Source of the DNA: Marchantia polymorpha subsp. ruderalis
Lineage: Eukaryota > Streptophyta > Marchantiopsida > Marchantiales > Marchantiaceae
DNA length: 64,000 nucleotides
NCBI GenBank assembly: GCA_037833965.1
Contig: AP031351.1
Span: 3,236,501 to 3,300,500, forward strand
Direction: 5' to 3'
Below are positions 9,905-21,007 of this stretch, piece after piece. The stretch's first letter is position 1; every line of letters starts with the position of its first letter. The notes under the pieces were generated by a model. It was not told the DNA's origin and did not search any database. It saw nothing but the letters and a program-made list of their open reading frames with translations. A program made the translations under genes and the position numbers.

Positions 9905-12900
9905 ACGTGGCTATGGTGGGAAACTTCTGTGAAGAATGAATCTTAACCGAAGCTATAATGAAATCATGATTAGACTAATACCGAAATCGGTCAATAAAGC
10001 AGAATTGGAGTATAGGAAGCCGCTGACCATGCTTGATACAGATCACAAGATCATTACTAGAATCCTGGCCAGTAGGTTCTAACTATTACTCCCAAATATC
10101 ATTTTACATCAGCAAACGGGGTTCGTGAAAGATAGAAATATGCTTGACAACGTGCTGACCCTATGCATGGCACAAGATGCTACCAGGGTAGGAAGAAGTC
10201 GAGACATGTTTGTCAAATTGGACTTCGAGAAGGCATACAACAAGGCCGAACATGCTTACCTATGGAGCACAATAGAAAGTTGTGAATTTGGAGATCACTT
10301 CGTCCGGCTAGTGAAGAGACTTACACTGTGCGCGTCCACTGTTGTACACCTCAACGGAGCTGAAACCTTTAGATTCACGGTCAGGAGAGATGTGAGGCTA
10401 GGTTGCCCTCTGGTGCCTTTGCTGTTTGTGCTCGCCACACAACCTTTAATGACAGAAACGAAGCACAACTATGAAATTGGGAGGATGAAGGGATTCGGAG
10501 TTCCTGGACTACTCACTTTCCGCGGATGATATCGGTGTCTTCATCGGTGACTCTTTCGACTCATTCCAAGATCTCAGAAATGCCATGGCAAAATATGAAA
10601 CGAGCAGCGGTGCTTGGCTGAATATGGCGAAATCGTCCATTCTTCTGCTCGGGATGGATCAGCCCCGGCCTGATTCGCTTTCACATGATGCTCAAGGATG
10701 AAATCGGGCCAGATCCACAAATACCTGGGCTCCCCAGTAGAGCAAGACATCACGAAACTACAATAGGATGATTTTTGCACCGGAAAAATCACGAAGATTC
10801 TCGGCAGATGGGAGTTCAGGCTTTTATACTTCAAGGCCAAGTCTGCAACCTCTGGGTTGACTCTCACTCAGGTTAACCTCTGATGGCTTTGTGATAGCGC
10901 ATCATGGTTCTAGAAGACTAGGATTCATCTTCTCACTCATGTCCCAAACACATTCTCTCACAAACTCTCCATGTATCACTCCTACTCACGCACAAACTCT
11001 CCTCACATCACTCTCTTCACATAAAAGCAAACACACGTCGATACTCCAAGATACTCAAAAACTTCACTCTTTCATTATTAAAACAAGTCCTCACACATGA
11101 CTCTCCAAACTTGCTTGAGAGGTGCTACTCTACCTCTCTATTTATACTACTTGAGAAGTTACCATAGTAACACGTGGTAATTTTTCCCAACTTACTTTTA
11201 CCTAGGTAAGTTCGACTAACCCTCTCTATGTGGCAACATGCCTCTGGTCTAGCTAAATCTTCTAGAAGTTTCCGGAATCCAAGGTTGAGGTGGCGACATG
11301 CCATTGGAAACTTTAAAACTTCTACAAGCTTCTTAGCCACTAAGTCAACACTAGACTTAGTCTAGCCAATCATCTTTCATACATTTTAGTCTAACCAATC
11401 AAATCCAAGCTTTAAGTCAAATATCTAATACTTTAGAATCTCGAACTTTTGTATAAGACAAAATAGAAGTGCTCACTCCACTCTTCTAGAACTCCGCTAC
11501 TTAATCCGCCAACTATAGACATTGTAGCCAAACTTAGTCATAACTAGATAAATTTAGTTATAAGTAACTAATTTAGTCATAACTAGCTAGACTTAGCTAT
11601 GCCTTGGCTAATCGTACTTAATCACTTGACCACTTCTAGGATTTAGTAAATATGTGCAACACCCGGTCTTACAGGTCGGTGCTCTTACAATTTGTGCTCC
11701 AGGCACAACCCACACTTTACTCTTCAATTATCAAACTCTCTGCGCTAATGTGCCGAAAAGTGAAAGGTCTATATAGACAGTTTCTTTGGGGCTATAATAG
11801 AGAAGTGGAAGTAAAGAGAGCACTAGTAAGATGGGAGGTTTTGTGCAGGCCCAAAGGAAAAAGGCGGACTAGGATCAGTAGTCTTGTGGACACGAATTCC
11901 TACCTAAAAAAATGCGGGACAGAAATCGATCCCGCCCTAATACATTGTTTAAAAATCATACAAAACGACATCTCCTGGAATCTTGAAGTAGAAGAAATCT
12001 CAAAATATGTCACCTTACGAGACCTAGTTGTCAATGAACACCAGAGGGCCCCGCCAAATACTAAACTGATCATAGCTGAATTTCGAAACATGAAAATCAG
12101 CACTATAGAGGTGCTTTGGACTAGAAGGTAGTTTCTAAGGCGCGGGTTTATGAAAGGTGAACTTATCAGCAATCATCGGGCAAAAGGCTCCCCGATTCAC
12201 ATATTCTTCAATATGATCATGTGACTGAATACAGGTTGGAAAATGATAGGTAAACCAATTTATGGCAATTGTACGGAGGCGGCCAGATCCTAGTGAAGGG
12301 AAAAGAAACAGGAGCTGAGCTTGAACACTACCTAAAAAGGAAATGGAACATAACGATGAAGTAGTGAGAATGGGAAAAGGCGTTCTCGAACCTATGCGGT
12401 GGTAGAAACGCAAATCGAGAAAAAATTTTCATGTGGAGAGTGATGCATAAGGCGCGGTTCCCAAATGTAAGAGCTTCTAAGTTAGGACATGGAGATGGAC
12501 TATGCTCGAGGATGCCAAGATAAGGAATCAGTACAACATCTTCTATTTGAGTGCAACTATACGAACGAGTGTGGCAATCGGCGAAAAACCTCAAGAAGAA
12601 TTTTGCATCGCAAGATAATGTGTTCTTAGCATCTTCCAACCTCCTATAGCTTATGATACTAAGCTTCTACATAGGTAAGGATCCGTTGCGAGTTACTCAG
12701 AAAATGCTGGCGAGTGAAATCTGTAGGCACTTGTGATTGAGCAGAAATCAAAAGGTATTTTTGGGGGAGGAGGTGACAGTGAATATTCATGCAAGAACTC
12801 GCAACACGATAGACAAAGCGATTGTCCAATGGAAAGAGTCAGGAAGTTTCCCGCTCAAGCAATGGCTCGAGACGGCATCTGTTTTACAAAAAACATTAGA

Positions 12901-12960
12901 CACGCCACTAGAAACACGAACGGACAGATGACTTAGCAATAGACTATAAAGGTATACGAA
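9905..12960 (+). mobile_element. Decayed LINE (non-LTR retrotransposon), split by an LTR insertion
   Basis: The reverse-transcriptase part lies at about 9940-10870. It carries IRLIPKS, then QQTGFVKDRNMLDNVLT, the motif A region FVKLDFEKAYN, the motif B region GCPLVPLLF, and SADD where a YADD/FADD motif C is expected, in a different frame from the rest (a frameshift after about 10500). After the inserted LTR it resumes at 11677 with VLLQFVLQAQPTLYSSIIKL and KGLYRQFLWG, characteristic of plant L1-type LINE C-terminal parts. The last readable piece (about 12737-12931) ends in LETRTDR. There are several frame changes and stops; the endonuclease domain is absent, so the copy is 5'-truncated. No poly(A) tail was found. 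Confidence 0.85.
10874..11671 (-). mobile_element. Solo LTR (Ty3/gypsy family 1) inserted in the LINE
   Basis: About 798 bp that interrupts the LINE reading. It is flanked by CAGGT on both sides (10869-10873 and 11672-11676), a plausible 5-bp target duplication, although the terminal bases are ambiguous by one or two. On the minus strand the LTR begins TGTAAGACC. Two more pieces of the same LTR lie at 13028-13335 and 14640-15190. It is a fossil with no coding part. Confidence 0.7.
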
Positions 12961-13027
12961 TCAAGAACTATTTCCGTAAGCACCCCACACGACGGGAGCA
13001 GCGGCGGAACAAATCACCTAGGATACG

Positions 13028-14660
13028 ACATTAGATTTACTGTAGCCAATCATCTTTTATACATTTAGTAAAACCAATAAAATCCAAGCTTAAAGTCAAA
13101 AGTCGAATCCCTTGAATCTAGACTTTTGTAAAAAACAATATAAAAGTGCTCACTCCACTCTTCTAAAACTACAGTAATAACCATGTCAACTATAGACATT
13201 ATAGCTAAACTTAGTTATAACTAACTAGTTTACTCATAACTAGCTAGATTTAGCTATGTCTTGGCTAATCATCGTTAATCACTTGGCTAATTCTACAATT
13301 TAATACACATGTGTAACATCTGATCTCACATTTACCCTTGGATGAACATTTCACTACACTCTCGGAGTGAAAGAATGTAATCTTCTATGAAATAGTTTCA
13401 ACTTATTGTGGTTGACTCGATCAAAGTGTCGTCTTCCTAACTCCTTGATGTCATAAGTGAAATTTTTCCACATCTTCTCAACTATGAAAAGTCCAAACTA
13501 TTTAGGAAAAAACTTTTTTCTAGCTCTCTTGTACCTAATTGCGTTTAAAAGCATCACCCAATCATCTCTATTGAATGTCTCCAAGTTTTGAGTTCCGATT
13601 CGTTTGTCGTGGTACTTTTTGTACATTTGTTGAGCTCGCTCTACTCTTACCATGGTGAAAGCTCGAGCATTCTCCAACTCCATTAGTTGTTGCTTGCAAT
13701 ATTTGACAACTTCCAGTACATTCGCTTTCTTCATATTCTATTGAATGGTCGTGAATGTTGTCAAGCTGTATGGAAAATTTTGACTCAACTTCATACACCA
13801 TCCGAAAATGTGAGTACCCGATTGATGTTTTCTATGTTATCCGATACTCACGCAAGATAGCATGAAACCTCTTGTTCCAATTGTGCTTAGTCTCGTCCAT
13901 GTCTGCATCTTTGTCTAGCATCATAACAAAGTGTAGATGGTACGCTCCGCTAACCCATTAGCATTAGGTTTGTAAAAAATGGTCATTCAAGACTTGATGG
14001 AAAAGTGCTTCAACATGGCTTGAACCATATTTTTCACAAATTTTTCTCCTCTATCCGAACTAACTTCAATGTACAACCAAATCTAGTTATGATATTTTCA
14101 TAAAAAAATCTACCAACCTCCTACTCATTAGTAGATTTAAGTGGTCTTGTCTCTACCCACTTGGTAAGATAATCTCTGGCTATCACAATGAATTTATTGT
14201 CTCAATGAATAAGATTCAAAATATCTACAAAATCTATACCCCACTTTTCAAAAATACCTAACACCGGGACGGAAATCATAGGAGGGGGTTTTCATGTACT
14301 ATTTAGCAAAAGCTTGACACACATCACAACTCTTGCAATATTACACACAATCTTTGAAAATACACTTTCAATGATAACCATCCTCAAGAATCTTGAAAGC
14401 AATTAACTTCCTCGCAAAATGTACTCTACATATTATAACATCATGAAACTACTTCATGAGTTATGGTGACTCTATTCTCCCAACTGCACTTTGTAGAAGT
14501 CCGTCAGCTCCTTGATGAAAAAGTACATTCTCCATAATCATGTAAGGTTGACATCTCTTCATCAATGCATTTTTCTCACTTTGATGCATTCCTTGAGTAA
14601 ACTTTCCTCTAGAGATGAAGTACCAAATTGTCTTGTACAAAAGTCTACATTTCAAAAAAA
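13028..14660 (-). mobile_element. Ty3/gypsy fossil: integrase region plus partial 3' LTR
   Basis: Minus-strand protein traces include the zinc-binding start of an integrase (around 14.5-14.65 kb), an integrase core trace, and the region after the core (around 13.5-13.75 kb). An LTR piece of family 1 lies at 13028-13335, where a 3' LTR should be. The element is badly broken, with many interruptions and only the integrase end left. It is old. Confidence 0.7.
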
Positions 14661-15190
14661 TATTTTTGACTTCATGTTTAGTTTTGATTGGTTTAACTAA
14701 ATAATGTGGACTTCATTGGTTGAATTAAGTGTAATGTTGATTTAGTAACGATTAAAGATTCTAGAAATTGAAAATGCCCAAATGTCATATCGCCACCTCA
14801 ATCTAGAAATTAGTAAACATCTAGAATGTTTGGGAGACCAAGGACATGTTGTCACGTATGGATAATTAGTCAAACTTACTATGATTTATCTTTGTAAAAG
14901 TAAGTTAGAAAAAATTTATCATTTGTTATTATAATAAATTCTCAAGTAGTTTATATAGAGAGTTAGTGAATAGACTTTCAAGCAAATTTGAAGTTTTCAT
15001 ATATAGAGAATTGTTTCATGTATGAAAGAGTGACGATTTTTAATATCTTGGAGTGTCGATGTGTGTATAAATTGAAGTGGTACATTGAAAGATTATGTGA
15101 GAATGTGTTTGGCTATTATTATGAGGAAGAATACTAGTCTTCTAAAATCATCATTAACTACCGCAAAGCCATTTGAAATAAAACCCGGAT
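14640..15190 (+). mobile_element. Family 1 LTR fragment in opposite orientation
   Basis: This segment is the reverse-complement counterpart of most of the solo LTR at 10874-11671, diverged throughout. It abuts the integrase fossil in the wrong orientation to be its 5' LTR. It therefore reflects a rearrangement or a separate insertion, apparently into the leader of the family 2 element next to it. Confidence 0.6.
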
Positions 15191-15725
15191 TTCGCAGATC
15201 AATGATCTTTGCCAACCTCTATACACACTCAAAAACTAAAGTTCATTATCATTCACTTGCTATCACATGATAGTTAATTCACATTCAAGGAAAGAGCAAG
15301 GTCTCTCTAATACCATTGTAGCACTATGATTTAAACAGAGGCTAACTCGGAAATGAAAATAATAATTCTAAAGATGAGAGATATCAATAATGATTCTCTT
15401 CTGGCTTATATAGCTCTTACCAACATGTACAAGGAGATAAAGTCTTATCCTCACCATTCATTTCACTCCTAGTGGATGGATTACATGGTGTATAACCCTA
15501 ACAAGCACACGAATAGCCAACGTTATGCTTTCAACTAACACATTCAATTCTGATCTAACAAGCACACGGATTGATGATATGTTGTTTTTAACTAACACAT
15601 TTATTCTCTACCTATCAAGCACGCGAATTGCTGACGTGTCAACTATGATTAGTGCACGCTAAAGTTTCTATAACTTCATCTTGAGTAATCTCGACTTTAG
15701 TTTTAACTAACTAAAGATGATTACA
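15190..15725 (-). mobile_element. Family 2 Ty3/gypsy 5' LTR and leader, older copy
   Basis: The LTR spans 15317-15725 (409 bp, TG...CA on the minus strand). A primer-binding-site-like stretch and about 125 bases of leader follow down to 15190. It is clearly homologous to the LTR and leader of the chromovirus at 35434-41428 but much more diverged. The rest of this copy is gone. It is a fossil. Confidence 0.75.
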
Positions 15726-18130
15726 GTTAGTCAACATCGCGACGGACAACGTACGAGCGTCGCCGACGGAACACGGATAGGCAGCAACTATGTAATGCCT
15801 TAATTTGCTCTTTCTTTTTGTACATATTCTCTTCAATTTGCTGATAGCTTGTACTTCTTTTTTGTAGACATCACACAGAATGTAGGGTATGAGTTCAAAT
15901 TTATACCCTAGTTCATTTGTTGTTGTTAGAATTAAGCTAAGCTTGATCTAAAGTCAACCAGATTGTCCAGGGATTTCTTTTGTTAAGATTTTGATCTTTA
16001 GACAATATAACAATGATATGTTACAACACTTTATGTCAAGACAAGTTTTAATATGGTTAACAATTACAACATTTTCTTGAATACAAAAGTACAATATTTA
16101 ACGATGAATAAGGAAAGTATTGAACGATGGAGGTTACGTTTGCACCATAAACTATACTTAACATATAAAGTTTGATGCAATGGTGATCTAAAGACTATAA
16201 ATCTCCCATCATTGTTTTACTACTGACTGTACTTATAGACTTTGAGTATTATTGTTTCAAATTTTTTGAAATATTTAGATTAAACTCCTCGGTTTGCTTC
16301 TTATCTAGAAATCATGTAATCAATAGATTAAAAACAATATATCAAATTATAAAACTATGACGAGTTTTTTAGAATTCGAGATGCTTTGATAAAAATGCAA
16401 TTGAAAAGTTAATCTTATATTCTATTTTGAAAGGTTAGAAAGTATACTACGGCCGAATCAATGAATGCAAACATATGTCATCCAAAAGATTGAACACTTA
16501 TCATGTTCGTTATTATCATTTTCATTGTTTAATATATCTACTTGGGATACCAATGTTTTTTCTATTTCACTTGGTGTTCACTTGGTGTACAACATGATTA
16601 TTTAGAAGTGCAGTCATATATTGAATCTCACATAACTTTGCGAACAAGAATCTACTATGATCCCGTGGTACACAATGATTGGAAGTATAACTCTTTAGAA
16701 CCATCTTCTTGAATCTTCATAACATTAATTTTTTATTTTACTTTCTTCTTAAACTTGAAAATTTTAAAATCAAGAATCTTAATATTGCATGCAACATTAT
16801 AAATTTTTATTCTTTCTAAATAATTTCATTTTTATCAAGACATAATTCAAATTTATACATGTTAAATTTAATTTATATATATACATACTTTCTCCTAAGT
16901 AATATTATTCTCGTATCATATGAGTAGAAGTTGGCATGGACTTTGGGAGATAAAGTAAAGAGTCTGACCCTCTACAAACCGTACAGTGCGCATCATGAAG
17001 CTCTCTTAATTGGTTTTTCTGAGCTTCTTCGAACCGAGAAAGGTGCAACCACCGAGCGCCTATTACCCTTATCATTATATATATAAGGTAATACTTCAAG
17101 TAGTTGAGAAGAAATTATGTATTTATGTATGTATAAATATTTATTTATTCTTCTCAACTCATTGAACCGATACAATATGAAAAAAATTTTGATTTCTGAA
17201 GGGTTCATTATTTGATTTGGGCGGCAAAGTCTGAATATTATACCAAAACATAAAATTTTCTTATACTCATGGAATAAAGATGAAATAAAGTCGCATTCTC
17301 AGAAATTTAATTTTACAAAGAGCTACATCATAGTCCCTATGACTTGATTCTAACTCTAATACTTTAGCGCTAGATCTTATAAAGTACTATTGTTACTCAC
17401 GGCAATTGCAATGACCACTTCGCCAATTATACAATTCACGTGAATTACATTAAGTCGTGACTTCATGTTGGGAGTATTTTCCATATTCTCCTCTTCAAAA
17501 GCATATGGTTTATCTTTCAATGTGCTAATTATGAATTACCATCTACAAGACAGGAGTGGAAACTTATGTGATATCGCCATTGGATAAATTAGTATATGTA
17601 TGATGCAAGTAAATCCATTTGCACCTTCATGACATTGAATATGCTATGAGAGCTGCAAGTTTCCTTGCTAGACATGAAGGATTAAGAGGTAGGGATTGAA
17701 TAGAAGTATTGGCACTGCAGACTTCGAATTTCAGAGACTGTGCCAATACATATCAATGTGAACAAACTTTGGATTCTATCACACTATCACTTGGGTTTGA
17801 CTCCACTGGGCTTTCGTTTGGTGCAATGCTAATTAATAAAACTTTAATATTATTTTGAGAGGTTATACAGGATACATGTTCAAATTGAGATAATTGAACA
17901 TTATAGTAATACTAAAATGAAAATAGAAGACAACTCTCATAGTTTAAAACTTTATCATAAGAAGTGGACACATGTTACCAAACTGGCAACACATGACGTT
18001 TTTCCTGAGTACTGATGCATGAAACATATACGGCAAGTGAGAGATTTTTTTTGGTGTTGGTGATAATTGCAAAAAGCTCATGTGAAGATGAGTAGACGTA
18101 TAATATAACTTACAACCTCGTGCTTCTCTA
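15726..18130. other. AT-rich intergenic region
   Basis: No gene recognised. It includes a possible organelle intron fragment (16940-17080) and an 11-base inverted repeat (17103-17113 with 17148-17158). Confidence 0.4.
16940..17080 (-). other. Possible organelle group II intron fragment (NUMT/NUPT)
   Basis: On the minus strand the stretch GAGCTTCATGATGCGCACTG is followed by TACGGTTTGTAGAGGGTC. This looks like the conserved domain III-IV junction seen in plant organelle group II introns (GAGCC...GTACGGTT..GAGGG). GC is higher than in the flanks. No exon or maturase is seen. Confidence 0.3.
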
Positions 18131-18577
18131 CGAGATGTATCTGTCTCACAACCAAACCTCGTATCTCACACTATTCAGTGACCATGAGCGTTTCAAAGCA
18201 AAAGTGGTATCATAGAGCAATAGCGGGCAACAGAAAGCGATAAGTTTATTGATTTGGGCCGGCATCAGGTACAAATAAATGATTCCTATAATTGCTTCAG
18301 ACAGGCAGATCTTCCATCTGCGTTGTCCTCTCTGAGGATGATAGATATCAAGTGGCACCCACACATCAAAAAAATGCTCAATTTCAAAAACTTAGGGCAG
18401 CCTCAAACTTTTCACCGACATCTCAGCACCTCTCGACGACCGAGCCGCGCGTCATAGTTCAAGTCAGAGTGAAGATCGCTTGGCCGCATCTAGGCAGCAG
18501 AGCCCGGCGAAAACTAGAACCGGTTTCTGCCTGAATCAGAGTCCTAAGTTGAATATATGAACTATATTTTGCAGGCG
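18131..18577 (-). other. 3' flank of TSA gene
   Basis: GC rises here. It probably holds the 3' UTR of the minus-strand tryptophan synthase gene. Small plus-strand open frames show no family features. Confidence 0.3.
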
Positions 18578-21007
18578 TCATCGCTTTCGTTGAGCAATAC
18601 AATTCTGAACATCGACAATAAATTCCTCAACTGCTTGCAATCCTTGCTCTGGAGTACCAGATTCGCCTAGAAGCTTGACAACGGCACTGCCGATGATAAC
18701 ACCGTCTGCACCCCATTCTGCAATCTGGATAGCCACGAAGAAACGTTAGAAGACCGAACGCTTAGTTCTTTACACCGCATCAAGAAAATATATCAACTTA
18801 GCATTCTTGTAATCACTCTGATAACTCATACAGATTTAAAGGCTAAGAAGAAAAGGGAAACATTCAAAAAGGGAAACTATCAGAACGGATGTATCGGTAC
18901 CTGTCGAGCTTGTTGACCGTTTGAGATGCCAAAACCGACACAAACAGGTTTGTCTGTGACCTGCTAGAAACCCAGATCGACATGATCAAAAGTACAGTTC
19001 AGGCTACTCGAAACAAGTAAATCAGCCATTTACTCTTCTGATTTCAAGTGCTTTGAGCACCCTCAAAAGCCGAATGCTTCTCAAACTGCAATAAATCTGA
19101 GAGTCGTCTGCTATTCTTCTTCACACTCTGAGGACTTTTCGAATGTAAAAGCTACGGACCTCTTTAATGGTTTTCAAAAGATCTTCAACGCGAGACTCGA
19201 TGTTAGCACGAGCGCCAGTTACACCAGTGAGACTCACCTGTAGAACATGCGCACACGACAATGTTTCAAAGCTAATTACGAGTACATGATGACATTCAGA
19301 ATGTCAACTCGATGGCTTATGTACATCCATTCCTCTTTCACCTAAAAGTCTCTTCTTGAATGCGTTGATCAAGGATTAGGAAATACAGCATAGCGTGGAT
19401 CTGTGGACGTCATGAAAATAATGAACAATCGACAAATTCATATCGCCTCGTTGTCAACAAGAAATTGCAAAATGGTAAGAACATTTTACCAGGTAAACAA
19501 AACCCTGCGAAACTTCAGTTATAGCATGCATGCGCTCCTTTGGTGTGGTTGGTGTAGTCAGAAGTACCTGCAAAATGGGTTGGACAAACCGTGCATGAGA
19601 CTAGGGGGCTGAGGGTGCCAAGTTCTAAAATGGTGCTTTGCTTTCGGCAGAATGATCAACAACGGTGCACAACGCCTTATTTTAGCTTACCAACTCTAGA
19701 CCCACGGCACCAGTCAGTCGCCTCAGCTTGGCTGTCTCTTCTAAAGGAAGATCAGGTACAACAATTCCTGAAACCGGTTGCATTACAAAATCCACCATGT
19801 TAATAAGTATCTAGTACGCTCTTGGTCATCTACAAGAACTAAGAGAGTCTGTCCATGTGGTCTGGGAAAGCAAATTGATAGCACCAAATGATCACACCAG
19901 GAGAACATTCACCTGAGGCTCCCGCTTCCAGGGCTTCTAGCACAAATTTTTCCGCCCCTCTTTTCAAGAGCTGATTGTAGTAAATAAACAACACAATGGG
20001 AGCTTTGATTTGAGGAACTACCTGGAGAAAGCCAAGTCTGAAAGTCATTATCCTTTGAAGATACCATGACAAGTAAGAGCAGAAACCTTGACATTCAACA
20101 GATCAATTAATTAAAAAAAGAAAACTTGCAACGATGTCGAAGTCCATCGGAGTACGTACCTCTCGCATCAGGTCGAGTACAGATTCCAGGTTGGTGCCTC
20201 CACCAAGTGCCCTGGTCGCGGCTGCCTGCAAAGAGAAGCATGACTGTCAAGCGAGAAATCCTGTATTCGATAGTATAAAAACCCGAATTCCACTATGAAC
20301 ATTCTCCTTAACAATTCGAATTTCGCTCTCATATGAAGAATGCAGCGGGCGGAAGTTAGACCTGAATAACGGGGCCATCAGCCAGAGGATCAGAGTATGG
20401 AATTCCGAGCTCAATAATGGAGCATCCGAGCCGGTCAAGCAGCCTGATGGCTTTCGCAGTCGTCTCCAGATTCGGGTCTCCAGCAGTTAAGTAGGGAATC
20501 AGCGCCACCTGATTTATCAAGATCATGTCGGAATCCAGACATTGAGAAAATCAGAGAATTGATAACCGGGTTCGCATTCAAAATGGTTGGAAAGAGAAAA
20601 GGATTGGAGCCGAATTTCAGAACTAGCCCAAAAAATGTCTCAATTCAGCGAGGACTCGCGCAAAACTGCCCTCACAGCGCGAAATGCTCACCCACCTTCC
20701 CTTCCTTCCTCAGCCCTTCGAAGAGGTGTGAAATTCTTCGAGTCTCCTGGTCAACATTGGCAGTCACGGCTGCAACATTTCCAGCACTTCCCGTCTTTTG
20801 CAGGCTTGCAACACTCCAATGCCGATTCGCTGTTGCTAGCCTGCTCGGTCGCTGATGCTCCTGCTTCAACCTCTTCCAGTCGGTATCGAAAACTCGAAAA
20901 CCCCCACAACGAGCGCTGCAACTCGGCTGCTGGTGCTGGACAGGTGCAGGCAGAGGCAACGACTGCTGTGAGCACGGTTGAAAGCAAGGCTTCACCAAGC
21001 TCGCCAT
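18578..21007 (-). CDS. TSA1: Tryptophan synthase alpha chain, chloroplast
   Basis: Nine exons on the minus strand: 20696-21007, 20362-20508, 20160-20225, 19913-20021, 19691-19767, 19490-19567, 19160-19237, 18901-18960 and 18578-18724, giving 357 residues in one frame. Residues 1 to about 85 look like a plastid transit peptide. The TIM-barrel has all the hallmark blocks: [33 protein letters not shown] with catalytic Glu137 and Asp148 (E. coli Glu49 and Asp60), [39 protein letters not shown] and [15 protein letters not shown]. The enzyme splits indole-3-glycerol phosphate to indole and glyceraldehyde 3-phosphate and passes indole to the beta chain. Every junction is GT-AG and every exon keeps phase. 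It could be the indole-releasing paralog, but motifs do not separate the two. It looks intact. Confidence 0.96.
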
